A DNA stretch of 64,000 bases from Halobacteriovorax sp. Lineage in GTDB: Bacteria > Bdellovibrionota > Bacteriovoracia > Bacteriovoracales > Bacteriovoracaceae. The stretch is from positions 1-64,000 of the forward strand of contig JAIFLR010000049.1 of assembly GCA_020048985.1 (NCBI GenBank), read 5' to 3'. Each line of letters opens with the position of its first letter. The first letter of the stretch is position 1. This document shows, one piece after another, positions 35,960 to 45,025 of the stretch. The notes under the pieces were generated by a model. It ran no database searches. It was not told the DNA's origin and saw only the letters and a list, made by a program, of their open reading frames with translations. The position numbers and the translations under genes were made by a program.

Positions 35960-37648
35960 TTGAATAACTTCTTTTCGCAAACGATAGAAAACTTTCTAGA
36001 CTTCTTCAGGTCACTAGATATGACCAGAAGAATAGGAATGATTGGTGTTGCCGCCTTGGTAATTGCCCTGATGGCAGGAATTATCATTTACGCTGGGAAA
36101 ACTGATTATAAAGTTTTATATACCGATCTTACAAAAGATGATTCCGCAACTATCGCTCGGATGCTTGAGGAGGGGAAAATCTCTTATCAAGTGAAGGATG
36201 ATGGTAAAACCATTCAAGTACCAGAAGACATGGTTGAAATCTGGCGCTTAGAGATTGCCAAAAAAGGTGTTAACTTTACAGGGACTGTTGGCTACGAAGT
36301 TTTCGACAAACAATCATTTGGAACTACCTCATTTGTACAAAAAATAAATAAACAAAGAGCTCTCGAAGGAGAGTTGGTTAAAACCATTATGCATATCAAG
36401 GGCATTGTTCGTGCCCGTATCCATTTATCTATTCCTGAATCGTCTCCCTTTGTTTCAGAGAGAAAACCACCAAGTGGTTCTGTAGTGCTTGATGTTGAGC
36501 GTGGTGTAACCATGACTAACGATGAAGTTAAAGGGATCCAGTCGCTTGTGAGTTCATCTGTGGATGGAATGAGATCTCATAACGTTGTTGTTATCGATTC
36601 TCGTGGTAAGAAGCTATCTGAAAACGACGGCGACCAGATGTCTACTGAGACCGCTAATCAAATTGCCTTAGAAACGAGATTAAATTCACAGTATGAGAAA
36701 AAAGTAGAAGAGATTCTTTCTCGAGTTATTGGCGAAGGTAAAGTTATTGCGAAAGTGTCCCTTAAGATGGACTTTACTGAAAAAGTAGAAACCCAGACTT
36801 CGTATGATCAGGAAAACTCAGCAGTAGTGTCTGAAGTGCGAAACGAACAGAAAATGGTGGGGGTTCGTCCTTCGCCGCAAGGTATTCCAGGGGCGAGATC
36901 GAATCTTCCTGGAGAAACCCCACAGCCGGGAATTCCAGAAACTCGCAACGATGTTGATAAGTCCCTTGTTACTAGAAATATGGCCGTTCCTACAACTGTG
37001 ACAAAATCGAAAAAGCCCACTGCTTCAATAGCAAGCATGTCTGTAGCCGTAATGGTTGATGGTAAAAAGATTCCCGTTTTGGCCAAAGATGGCTCTCATA
37101 TGGTGAACGAGGATGGGGTTAATATTACTAAGTATCAGGCATGGACTGAAGATGAACTTCAAAACTTTCAACAGATTGTAGCTAGCTCTCTGGGTATTAA
37201 CCAGGGCCGCGGTGATAAGCTCGTTATCAAGAACATGGAATTTGCGACAGAAGATCTTGCAGAGATGGAAGCGATCATGAGAGCACGTGAAAATCGTGAG
37301 CTTATGAAAAATGTTACTAAATACCTAATGATTGGTGCCATTATATCGCTTTTCTTCTTCATGGTAGTGAGACCATTTATTCAGTGGCTTACTGAAAACT
37401 CGGTTGAGTCAATTGAAGACTTCTTGCCGAAAACAATTGAAGAACTTGAAAAAATTCAGGCCAATCAGCGCCTTCCAGGACTTGAGGATGTGCTTCCTTC
37501 GATTGAAGACAAACTCAATCCAGAGAAGATTGAAGGGAACATGCTAAGAGAGAAAATTATATCTCTTGTTGAAGCGAATCCTGGTAAAGCAGCTCAGGTG
37601 ATTCATGAGATGATTCACACTGCTGATGGACAAAAAGAAATTGCTTAA
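35960..37648 (+). CDS. fliF: Flagellar MS-ring protein FliF
   Basis: The 562-residue inner-membrane ring protein begins at TTG with a GGAGG site 5 nt upstream. A first membrane helix (about 30-47), the ring-building motifs (KVLYTDLTKDDSATI; RIHLSIPESSPFV) and a proline-rich linker (about 310-345) are visible. A second membrane helix (about 455-470) and a C-terminal FliG-binding tail follow. Length and order match the family. Confidence 0.95.
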   Translation: MNNFFSQTIENFLDFFRSLDMTRRIGMIGVAALVIALMAGIIIYAGKTDYKVLYTDLTKDDSATIARMLEEGKISYQVKDDGKTIQVPEDMVEIWRLEIAKKGVNFTGTVGYEVFDKQSFGTTSFVQKINKQRALEGELVKTIMHIKGIVRARIHLSIPESSPFVSERKPPSGSVVLDVERGVTMTNDEVKGIQSLVSSSVDGMRSHNVVVIDSRGKKLSENDGDQMSTETANQIALETRLNSQYEKKVEEILSRVIGEGKVIAKVSLKMDFTEKVETQTSYDQENSAVVSEVRNEQKMVGVRPSPQGIPGARSNLPGETPQPGIPETRNDVDKSLVTRNMAVPTTVTKSKKPTASIASMSVAVMVDGKKIPVLAKDGSHMVNEDGVNITKYQAWTEDELQNFQQIVASSLGINQGRGDKLVIKNMEFATEDLAEMEAIMRARENRELMKNVTKYLMIGAIISLFFFMVVRPFIQWLTENSVESIEDFLPKTIEELEKIQANQRLPGLEDVLPSIEDKLNPEKIEGNMLREKIISLVEANPGKAAQVIHEMIHTADGQKEIA

Positions 37649-37681
37649 TTTTGAATAATAAATGGTTTCAGGAGTAAGATT

Positions 37682-38719
37682 GTGGCCGATGAACAACAAA
37701 GTTTAGAACCAGATGTGCAATTTGCGCTACTTTCAGGCCAGGAAAAGGCTGCTATTCTTTTGTCCGCTTTGGGGCCAACGACAACAAAGTTGATTTTCAA
37801 ACACATGAAAGACAACGATGTTAAACGTATGATTAACAGCATGTCGTCCATTTCTAAATCACCTATCTGGATGGTTAAAAAAGTTCTCGAAGAATTTTAT
37901 TCAGCTATCAATGAAGATGCTGAACTTCTCTTCTCAGAAAATAAAGGCCGTGACTTTATTCTGGGCACACTTGGCGAAGATCGTGCAAAACAACTTCTTG
38001 GTCAGATTGTAGATGTCGGAACGAATAACACTCTTGAATCTCTGGAACTTGTAGATACGAGAACTCTTGCTAACTTCCTCATCAATGAACATCCTCAGAC
38101 GATTGCTCTTATCTGCGCACATTTGCCAGTAGAGAAAAAAGTAGATGTGCTCCGTAAACTTCCTGAAGGCCTTCAAGCAGAGGTTGTTCTTCGAGTGGCG
38201 AATCTTGATTTCGTTTCACCAGAACTTATTGCGCAGCTTGATGATGTTCTTAAAACAGAGCTCTCTACGCTTGGATCAATTGATACTCAGCAGTTGGGTG
38301 GTGTTGAGCCTATCGCAGATATGCTCAATCTCATGGACAAAAACTCTGAGAAAAATATCATGGCAAGAGTTGAGGAAAAAGATCCTGAGCTTGCTGAAGA
38401 AATTCGTAAACTCATGTTTGTCTTTGAAGATATTATTTTTGTTGATGATAGAGGTATTCAAGAGCTTCTTAAAGGTGTGGATAATACTAAGCTTGTTATT
38501 GCTCTTAAAACAGCTCCTGACGAAGTTAAAACCAAACTCTTTAAGAATATGTCTAACCGAGCAGCAACTCTTCTTAAAGAAGATTTGGATGCCATGGGAC
38601 CTACAAAAATTTCCGATGTGGAAAAAGCTCAGCAGGAGATTGTCCAGCAGCTTAAAGATCTTGAAGCTAAAGGTAAGGCGCTTATTTCTCGAGGTGGAGA
38701 AGGCGACGCGTTCGTTTAA
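37682..38719 (+). CDS. fliG: Flagellar motor switch protein FliG
   Basis: The 345-residue switch protein starts at GTG behind CAGGAG. It has the N-terminal FliF-binding part (QEKAAILLSALG), the EHPQT motif in NEHPQTIALICAHLP (about 135-150) and the C-terminal torque domain with conserved charged residues (FVFEDIIFVDDRGIQELLKGVD; PDEVKTKLFKNMSNRAATLLKEDL). It couples stator force to rotor turning. Confidence 0.96.
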   Translation: MADEQQSLEPDVQFALLSGQEKAAILLSALGPTTTKLIFKHMKDNDVKRMINSMSSISKSPIWMVKKVLEEFYSAINEDAELLFSENKGRDFILGTLGEDRAKQLLGQIVDVGTNNTLESLELVDTRTLANFLINEHPQTIALICAHLPVEKKVDVLRKLPEGLQAEVVLRVANLDFVSPELIAQLDDVLKTELSTLGSIDTQQLGGVEPIADMLNLMDKNSEKNIMARVEEKDPELAEEIRKLMFVFEDIIFVDDRGIQELLKGVDNTKLVIALKTAPDEVKTKLFKNMSNRAATLLKEDLDAMGPTKISDVEKAQQEIVQQLKDLEAKGKALISRGGEGDAFV

Positions 38720-38734
38720 AAGGCAGTTTAATTT

Positions 38735-38935
38735 ATGCAGAAGTACCGTACATCTGAAGTTAAATCATTTGAATTCTCCGACCTCAAGGGAACTCATGTC
38801 ATCACTCAGAGTGATTTTAAAAGCTTCAGTTTTGAAGAGCTTAATGGTGAATCAGCTAAAACCGAAAAAATCTCGGAAGAATCCTTGCGCTCAGAACGCA
38901 GTTTTGAGAAAAGACAAGAATCCAAGAAGAAGTGA
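38735..38935 (+). CDS. fliH: FliH N-terminal part (frame broken from the rest)
   Basis: The 66 residues (MQKYRTSEVKSFEFSDLKGT and onward) occupy the place of the FliH N terminus between fliG and fliI and end in TGA at 38933. The alternative frame is already open from 38908, where it continues as EKTRIQEEVTRRLEASYK, a normal FliH coil. One extra A in the AAAA run at 38909-38912 would join both parts into a 240-residue FliH. As written, the two parts overlap as GTGA, so separate coupled translation is also possible. Confidence 0.65.
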   Translation: MQKYRTSEVKSFEFSDLKGTHVITQSDFKSFSFEELNGESAKTEKISEESLRSERSFEKRQESKKK

Positions 38936-39465
38936 CCAGACGGCTGGAGGCTTCCTACAAGGATGCTTATGCTGAAGGTGTTGAAAAGGGCCGGGAAGAA
39001 GGAAAGGCGCAAGCCTTGCTTCAATACCAGGAAGAACTAAATCACAAGATAGATGGGTTTGTTGAAATAGTTAATGAAATTCAAGCCCAGAGCGGTAAAT
39101 TGATTGAGAAAAATCGTCACGAAATTTACTCATTTGTTAAGCAATTCACAAAGTGGATCATTCTTAAAGAAGTTAATGAAAAGTTATACCTTGAAACACT
39201 TCTTGAGAAATTAATTTTAGAACTCAATGCCCGGAAAAATCTTGTGATCAAAGTAGGCAAAGCAAATTTTGATAAAATGCCAGAGGTCGTTCAGGTTGTT
39301 GAGGCCCGTCTGGGTCAGCTTTCCAATCTGAGAATTGAAATAGGTTCTGAAATTCAGCACCCTGGTATCCTGCTGGAATCTGAAAATGGTTTAATTGATG
39401 GCACTCTTGAAGGTGTTTTTAAAAACATTGATAAGATTTTTGAGCAAGTAGTTAAACATGAGTGA
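38932..39465 (+). CDS. fliH: FliH C-terminal part, flagellar ATPase regulator
   Basis: The 177-residue frame, from GTG 38932, carries the recognisable FliH features. A coiled segment with GxxxG-type spacing (YAEGVEKGREEG, residues 13-24) comes first. The C-terminal domain follows and ends with IEIGSEIQHPGILLESENGLIDGTL, typical of FliH/HrpE. FliH dimers hold and inhibit the FliI ATPase. The stop overlaps the fliI start. No good ribosome site precedes the GTG, which favours a frameshifted single gene. Confidence 0.8.
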   Translation: MTRRLEASYKDAYAEGVEKGREEGKAQALLQYQEELNHKIDGFVEIVNEIQAQSGKLIEKNRHEIYSFVKQFTKWIILKEVNEKLYLETLLEKLILELNARKNLVIKVGKANFDKMPEVVQVVEARLGQLSNLRIEIGSEIQHPGILLESENGLIDGTLEGVFKNIDKIFEQVVKHE

Positions 39466-40810
39466 GGATCTAAACCTCAATCTCATTCTTCGTCACATTG
39501 AAAGCCGCATTCCTTATGAGAAAGTTGGAAAGATTATCGCCTCTAGGGGGATGGTTTATGAAGCAGCTGTGCCTAGAGCAGTATTGGGTAGTAACGTTGA
39601 ATTCATTGCTGAGAATGGTGAACGCTCACTGGGTGAAGTTGTAGCTATTCAGGGCACCAATTGCATGGTCATGCCATACAACGAAATTTCCGGGATCAAT
39701 TCTGAAACAAAGATTCATCTTAAGGAAATTGTTACCGAAGTTAGAATTTCACCAAATATGTTAGGTAGAGTTATCGATTTTCAGGGAAATCCCATGGACA
39801 ATAAAGGTCCAATCGAAGGGCCTTATGAAAAAAGATCTATTTTCGGCACGCCCCTAAACCCACTTGATCGTCCACCAATTCGAGAACCCTTAGATACTGG
39901 AATCAGTTCTATTAACTGCTTTATTACTGCCGGTAAGGGTCAACGTTTGGCAATTATGGCGGGATCTGGTGTAGGTAAATCAGTTTTAATGGGTATGGTT
40001 GCCAGAAATACGAATGTCGATATTAACGTCATTGCGCTTATTGGTGAACGAGGTCGAGAGGTCTTGGAGTTCATTCAGTCGGACTTGGGTGAAGAGGGCC
40101 TTAAACGATCAGTAATTGTTGTAGCTACCTCGGATACCTCGGCTCTCATTAGGACGAAGGCAGCATACACAGCAACCACCATTGCTGAATTTTTTCGTGA
40201 CCAGGGTCAAGATGTGCTTTTGATGATGGATTCAATAACACGTTTTGCTATGGCCAGTCGTGAAATTGCGCTTTCTACGGGTGAGCCACCAGGGCAGAAA
40301 GGTTATACACCAAGTGTTTTTGCTAAATTACCGAAGTTAATGGAGCGAGCTGGTACCAAAAAAGGTGCGGGATCCATAACTGGAATCTATACCGTTCTCG
40401 TTGAGGGTGGAGATATGGACGAGCCAATCGCTGATGCCGTTCGAGGTATTTCAGACGGACATATTGTGCTCTCAAGACAATTGGCAGCAAGAAACCACTA
40501 CCCTGCAATAGATGTTCTTTCATCCATATCAAGGGTTATGCCGAAGGTGACTTCGAAAGAGCATAAAATAGTTGCCAGTCATTTACGTGATCTTTTGGCT
40601 TCTTATAAAGAGTCTGAAGACCTAATCACCGTGGGGGCCTATAGCCGTGGATCAAATCCTAAGATAGATAAGGCAATTGCCATTTATGATGATTTAACAA
40701 ATTTACTGCGCCAACAAGTTGAAGAATCATTTACCATTGAAGAGCTTTTTGACCGCATGCTGGATATTGCCCGAAAGGCAGAGACGGCAGTCGATCCAAA
40801 TTTTAGATAA
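39458..40810 (+). CDS. fliI: Flagellar type III export ATPase FliI
   Basis: The 450-residue ATPase resembles F1-beta. Walker A is GSGVGKSV (about 168-175), followed by ALIGERGREV, Walker B VLLMMDSITRFA and the C-terminal helical region SRGSNPKIDKAI. It dissociates chaperone-substrate complexes for flagellar export. The start overlaps fliH by 8 nt, and fliJ follows after 2 nt. Confidence 0.96.
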   Translation: MSEDLNLNLILRHIESRIPYEKVGKIIASRGMVYEAAVPRAVLGSNVEFIAENGERSLGEVVAIQGTNCMVMPYNEISGINSETKIHLKEIVTEVRISPNMLGRVIDFQGNPMDNKGPIEGPYEKRSIFGTPLNPLDRPPIREPLDTGISSINCFITAGKGQRLAIMAGSGVGKSVLMGMVARNTNVDINVIALIGERGREVLEFIQSDLGEEGLKRSVIVVATSDTSALIRTKAAYTATTIAEFFRDQGQDVLLMMDSITRFAMASREIALSTGEPPGQKGYTPSVFAKLPKLMERAGTKKGAGSITGIYTVLVEGGDMDEPIADAVRGISDGHIVLSRQLAARNHYPAIDVLSSISRVMPKVTSKEHKIVASHLRDLLASYKESEDLITVGAYSRGSNPKIDKAIAIYDDLTNLLRQQVEESFTIEELFDRMLDIARKAETAVDPNFR

Positions 40811-40812
40811 AT

Positions 40813-41265
40813 ATGAAACGTTATACCTTTCGCCTAGAACCAGTATTGAAAGTTAGAAAACTCAAAGAAGAAAATTGCCGTATGGAGCTGGGACAGCTGA
40901 TTTCAGAGCTGCGGAAAATTGACGATCAATTAGTTCATGACCGAAAAGAAATTGATAATTACTTCACCATTCAGGAAGGAGCACTTAAGACTGGAGTTCG
41001 TGGGGATCAAATCCAGGCGTTCCCGATGCTCGTTTCTGCCAAAGAGAAAAATATTCAGCTACTCATGAGAGATAAAAAGATTCAGGAAGATCAGATTGAG
41101 GCAAAAAAACAAGAACTCGCAAGCCTCAGAGGTGAACTCAAAGTCATCGAAAATTTGAAAGAAAAAGATTACAATGAGTACCGTAAGGCCACAAACAAAG
41201 AGATCGACCAGAAAGTTGAAGAACAAACGCAGAACTGGTTGCAGCATAAAGAACGGAAGGTTTGA
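40813..41265 (+). CDS. fliJ: Flagellar export stalk protein FliJ
   Basis: The 150-residue, almost fully helical coiled-coil protein starts MKRYTFRLEPVLKVRKLKEE, the usual FliJ opening. FliJ sits in the centre of the FliI ring and promotes its assembly. There is no ribosome site of its own; it starts 2 nt after fliI, so translation is probably coupled. Confidence 0.85.
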   Translation: MKRYTFRLEPVLKVRKLKEENCRMELGQLISELRKIDDQLVHDRKEIDNYFTIQEGALKTGVRGDQIQAFPMLVSAKEKNIQLLMRDKKIQEDQIEAKKQELASLRGELKVIENLKEKDYNEYRKATNKEIDQKVEEQTQNWLQHKERKV

Positions 41266-41266
41266 G

Positions 41267-41794
41267 ATGAAATTTTTACTAGCACTAATGATTCTGCCCG
41301 CTGTTGCGTTCTCCGCACCGGCCAAAAGAGTCTATAGCGAAGAAGAATTCATTAAGAAAGTGAATGAAGAGGTCAAAAAGAAAGTCGACTCAATCAAGAA
41401 TAAGTCTGTCTCTGACCTCACAAAGGAACTTCTGGATAAAGAAGAAAAACTTCGGATCAGAGAACTTGAACTTGAAAAACAACAGGACTCTTTGAAAGTC
41501 TCTGATAATGACATAGCGAAGAGATATGCAGAGCTTTCTGCCAAGCAGAAAGATTTTATTGGGTGTGCAGAGAAAAACAATGAAGAGAGTAAGGGGCGAA
41601 TCGGTCAGTTGGTTGAAATGGTCTCAAATATGAAGCCAGAGAAAGCTGCCTCAGTTCTATCCGTGCAAGATCCTGAAATCGCCGTTCAAATTCTCCAGCT
41701 GATTGACGCTAAAAAAGCGTCAAAAATATTCAATTTCATGGACAAAGATATTTCCGCCAAACTTCAGAAGCAGTACCTGCAGATGAAGAAATAG
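41267..41794 (+). CDS. MotE-like/MgtE-N domain flagellar protein, exported
   Basis: The 175-residue protein begins with a signal peptide (MKFLLALMILPAVAFSAPA), then a coiled coil (about 30-100). Next comes an MgtE-N-like module (MVSNMKPEKAASVLSVQDPEIAVQILQLIDAKKASKI, about 120-160). This layout matches MotE-type proteins found after fliJ, which help stator assembly in the periplasm. GGAAGG precedes ATG, one base after the fliJ stop. Confidence 0.8.
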   Translation: MKFLLALMILPAVAFSAPAKRVYSEEEFIKKVNEEVKKKVDSIKNKSVSDLTKELLDKEEKLRIRELELEKQQDSLKVSDNDIAKRYAELSAKQKDFIGCAEKNNEESKGRIGQLVEMVSNMKPEKAASVLSVQDPEIAVQILQLIDAKKASKIFNFMDKDISAKLQKQYLQMKK

Positions 41795-41808
41795 CCGCTA
41801 GGCTATTT
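41789..41808. terminator. Hairpin shared by two convergent stop codons
   Basis: The 8-bp stem AAATAGCC/GGCTATTT with a GCTA loop contains the TAG of the MotE-like gene and the stop of the opposite gene. T-tracts are short, so terminator strength is uncertain. Confidence 0.55.
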
Positions 41809-42600
41809 ATCAAATCCCAGACTCACGTGTTCGCCCAGACCTGAATGATCTCCGTAGTTAACAAAATTCGTACAAGTTAAAGTCTTCTGGTCACCCCAGG
41901 TATTCACCACCACATCGCAACCGTGATCATCATTTTTATTTTTGATAATATCAACAACAGTCACCCAGTGATAATTGAATCCACCACTGTTTAAGAGTAC
42001 GGGAGTTGGTGTGACCTCTACATAGGTCGTGGCAGTTCTATATCGTCTCACCTTTTTAGTGCTTCCAAATAAATCACCTTTTACTGATTTAAGAAATCCG
42101 GATCCGCTCCAGCTCGCTCTCGTATTCCAAGTGACCTTAGGACACGTATTTCGAGCCGGGGATTCTGTGAATATCTTGCGTAAAGATTTTTTCATGGTCG
42201 AGGAGTGCTGACCTGGACTGGCATCTGTCCCATAATAGTCATTACTCTTGGGAGACATATGGCGATTACACAGCATACTTGTAACGTTGGAGACTGCAGT
42301 CTGACCGCAGTAGCCCTCCCAACCGTTATATCCGGTAGAATCAGGCTGGATATGGCTTATGGTTTTATCTGGACAGACATAATAACTAACTGCTTTTAAG
42401 CCCGGATAAAGCACGTCCTTGCCACTGCCTTTAGTGCTGCAAGTGGTGCTGGATTTCCAGACGTATTCCTTACTCCCTGAGGTGGTTTGAATATAGGATT
42501 TTAACTCCAAGTCCTCTAGTGTTGCCTCGATTTCATGACTTGTTGTGGCCATGGCAAAGGGAGAAATAACGAGAAGAAAGGGAAGAATAAGTTTTTTCAT
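41803..42600 (-). CDS. Secreted papain-like/C39-like cysteine protease candidate
   Basis: The 265-residue protein starts with a signal peptide (MKKLILPFLLVISPFAMA). A possible catalytic cysteine is C98 in GWEGYCGQTAVSNV. The histidine is H211 in NYHWVTVVDI and the asparagine is N233 in VVNTWGD; the order and spacing fit papain-fold peptidases. Eight or more cysteines suggest disulfides. It interrupts the flagellar cluster on the opposite strand. The start lacks a Shine-Dalgarno sequence and has TAAAAT 7 nt upstream. It may be an extracellular or prey-directed enzyme (inference). Confidence 0.65.
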   Translation of the reverse strand: MKKLILPFLLVISPFAMATTSHEIEATLEDLELKSYIQTTSGSKEYVWKSSTTCSTKGSGKDVLYPGLKAVSYYVCPDKTISHIQPDSTGYNGWEGYCGQTAVSNVTSMLCNRHMSPKSNDYYGTDASPGQHSSTMKKSLRKIFTESPARNTCPKVTWNTRASWSGSGFLKSVKGDLFGSTKKVRRYRTATTYVEVTPTPVLLNSGGFNYHWVTVVDIIKNKNDDHGCDVVVNTWGDQKTLTCTNFVNYGDHSGLGEHVSLGFDK

Positions 42601-42607
42601 AAATCCG

Positions 42608-42613
42608 ATTTTA
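42608..42613 (-). promoter_or_regulatory. -10 box of the leaderless protease-like gene
   Basis: TAAAAT on the minus strand ends 7 nt before ATG 42600. No convincing -35 box is present at 17 nt. Confidence 0.4.
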
Positions 42614-42763
42614 GTTAATCTTAGAGATTGGGAGGGGTATTTTGAAGATTTTATCCTGGCCGTATAGAAATTAGACACCACTTAAATGCTTGATTTTCCC
42701 AAAAACCGGCAATTCCTTCCTAGTTCGAAAATAAGATTAAAGTATTTTTGGAAGTTTCTGCCC

Positions 42764-42772
42764 TGCTATATT
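42764..42772 (+). promoter_or_regulatory. Extended -10 promoter of the fliK-flgD-flgE group
   Basis: TGCTATATT is a TGn-extended -10 box 51 nt before the fliK ATG. An AGGAA ribosome site lies downstream. No sigma-54 or sigma-28 pattern fits here. Confidence 0.45.
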
Positions 42773-42823
42773 TTTAGCCCTGAGTTATGTGACAATGTTC
42801 CATAGGACCAATAAGGAAACGTA

Positions 42824-44050
42824 ATGATCCAGGCAGCACAAACTAAATACATCGAACCAAAAGCTCCAGTGAGAGCTAAAGGGGCAGTTGCGGAGGAAGC
42901 TAAAGCTTCTGATCCGGAATCGATGATTGAGGGTGCGGATTTTGAGAATGAATTAAAAGCAAGCCTTGGTGAAGAAGCTGAGCCAAAAGTTAAGGCAGTT
43001 GAAGTTTCCGCTGAAATGATGATGATTGCTCCGGCCCAGCTTAACGCTGCCCCCGGTGCTGAGTCTGAAGTAGTTAGTCCTAAAGTTTTTGACCCGGCCC
43101 TTACTCAGGGTGTGGATAAAATCATTCAGCCACAAACTACAGATGTTCCAGTTGAATTAACTAACGAGCAGATTTTAAAACTTGCTCAGGGTGAAGCTGA
43201 TCCAGCGATAAATGCCGAAGTTGAAGGCGAAATTGCTCAGGCCATGCTTAAGACTCCACAGGTTCAAACTGGACGTTCTCCGGCACTTGATTTAGCTAAA
43301 TCAGAAGTTGATTCTCAGTTAGTGAATATGGAAGATTTTGTTGCTCAGAAAAATCTTGCTGTAAAAAAATCACTCAATAATACATCTGCCTACGGTATGC
43401 CGAACAAAGGTCATGCCGGTAAAGCAGGAATGGAAGTCGATCTTAAATCAACTCAAACAATTAATGAGCTTGGATCAACTGAATCTGGAACAGGTGGCTC
43501 TTCGATGAATTCACAGCAATTCATTTTGAATGCACAAGCTGATCTGGGATCGAATGCCAAAGTAAATGAAATGCAAGCTCCGATGAAGACATTTAATATG
43601 TCGGATGTGAAGACAGAAAATTCAAATCAGATCATGACTCAGATTACTGACTATATCGTTCAGGCCAAGGCAGCTAAAGAGCCAACAGTGAATATGCGGG
43701 TTAATCATCAAGAGCTTGGCATGATCGACATTACAGTTAATAAACTTGGTGCAGGTCAAGATTCAATCGCTATCAATATTGCGACTCATTCAATTGATGG
43801 AAAGAATTTCTTTCAGACTAATTCAAAAGATCTTTTCTCGCACTTAACAAATTCAGGACTTAATGTTTCTGATATTAAAGTAGAGACGCCATCACAAACG
43901 GCTAAAAACGAATTTGATTTCGGAAGCCAGTCAGGTCGTGGTGGATCTGGTCAGGAAAAACAGTTCGGTTCTGAGCAAAATCAAAAACGACATGATTCTG
44001 ATCGTCGACAGGATCTTTGGAACCTTCTTAAAGATAAGGAAGCAGCCTAA
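42824..44050 (+). CDS. fliK: Flagellar hook-length control protein FliK
   Basis: The 408-residue protein has a long low-complexity, glutamate/alanine/lysine-rich N-terminal region. The conserved C-terminal Flg_hook domain (about 290-365: TVNMRVNHQELGMIDITVNK, then FFQTNSKDLFSHLTNSGLNVSDIKVE) follows. FliK measures hook length and switches export to filament substrates. It is followed directly by flgD with a one-base overlap. Confidence 0.88.
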   Translation: MIQAAQTKYIEPKAPVRAKGAVAEEAKASDPESMIEGADFENELKASLGEEAEPKVKAVEVSAEMMMIAPAQLNAAPGAESEVVSPKVFDPALTQGVDKIIQPQTTDVPVELTNEQILKLAQGEADPAINAEVEGEIAQAMLKTPQVQTGRSPALDLAKSEVDSQLVNMEDFVAQKNLAVKKSLNNTSAYGMPNKGHAGKAGMEVDLKSTQTINELGSTESGTGGSSMNSQQFILNAQADLGSNAKVNEMQAPMKTFNMSDVKTENSNQIMTQITDYIVQAKAAKEPTVNMRVNHQELGMIDITVNKLGAGQDSIAINIATHSIDGKNFFQTNSKDLFSHLTNSGLNVSDIKVETPSQTAKNEFDFGSQSGRGGSGQEKQFGSEQNQKRHDSDRRQDLWNLLKDKEAA

Positions 44051-45024
44051 TGCCTGAAATGGGAAGACCAGTCACAGCTCAGCAAGCGCAATATAACCAG
44101 GTTCAAATGGCGCCGAAGTCACTTGCTGGCCGCGGTAAATCTGAAGCTCAACAGCGCGAAGCTCTCATCAATAAAGCGACAGGCTATAAACCTAAGAATG
44201 AACTCTTTAAAGAAGGGCCACACAACGCTCTTGGAAAAGATGAGTTCATGAAACTTCTTACATTTCAATTACAGAACCAAGATCCAATGAATCCAATGGA
44301 TCAAAGTAAATTCACTGGTGAGCTTGCTCAGTTTTCTCAGTTAGAGCAACTTTCAAACTTAAATAAAAAATTTGAAGACGCCGGTAAGAATCAGGCGATT
44401 CAAGATAAATTTTATGCTGCTTCTTTTGTCGGTAAAAAAGTTGTAACCACTGGTTCAACTATGAACCTAAAAGAAAGTGGGGACCCAAGTGAAGTTCTTT
44501 TCAAGTTAGACGGCCAGGCTTCAAAAGTGATGGTCCGTATTCTTGATTCTAAGAACAACGTTGCAGGTGAAATCTGGAAAGAAGGTTTGTCTGAAGGTGC
44601 ACATCAAGTGACTTGGGACGGAGTTGCTTTAGATGGAACACCAGCAGTGAAGGGTAAATATACCGCACAAGTAAAAGCGTGGGATGAAAATGGCCAGGAA
44701 GTGGGAACACGAACTGAAGCCACGGGTATCGTACAAAGTGTAACGTTTGATCAGGGTGAACCAGTGTTGACTGTTGATGGTCAGAAAGTTTTCTTGAGAG
44801 ACGTCGCTAGTTTTCATACTTCTGATGTACAAACTCATCAAGCAATTAATCCAGCGATGAATAACACTGCTGCACCTGCTGCTAACGCAGCACGGGCATT
44901 AAATACCGACTTGTCGGGGCGTGATGGTTCGATACAATTTAATAACGGAACAAATGCGGCGAATGCTGTTCCGTCTGAGCAAGCAATAAACGCTTACACT
45001 CAGAACGCAGGGATTTACGATTAA
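44050..45024 (+). CDS. flgD: Flagellar hook-capping protein FlgD
   Basis: The 324-residue scaffold caps the growing hook. The N-terminal FlgD motif LGKDEFMKLLTFQLQNQDPMNPMD (about 57-80) is followed by LAQFSQLEQLSNL. The central FlgD Ig/Tudor region includes GLSEGAHQVTWDGVALDG. An extended alanine/asparagine-rich tail of about 60 residues is longer than usual. AAGGAAG lies before ATG, and the start overlaps the fliK stop. Confidence 0.95.
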   Translation: MPEMGRPVTAQQAQYNQVQMAPKSLAGRGKSEAQQREALINKATGYKPKNELFKEGPHNALGKDEFMKLLTFQLQNQDPMNPMDQSKFTGELAQFSQLEQLSNLNKKFEDAGKNQAIQDKFYAASFVGKKVVTTGSTMNLKESGDPSEVLFKLDGQASKVMVRILDSKNNVAGEIWKEGLSEGAHQVTWDGVALDGTPAVKGKYTAQVKAWDENGQEVGTRTEATGIVQSVTFDQGEPVLTVDGQKVFLRDVASFHTSDVQTHQAINPAMNNTAAPAANAARALNTDLSGRDGSIQFNNGTNAANAVPSEQAINAYTQNAGIYD

Positions 45025-45025
45025 T

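Noticed and set aside
38145-38975. A 276-codon open frame on the same strand inside and after fliG
   Set aside because: It overlaps fliG fully in another frame, is leucine/serine/lysine-rich as expected from frame-shifted codons, and has no ribosome site.
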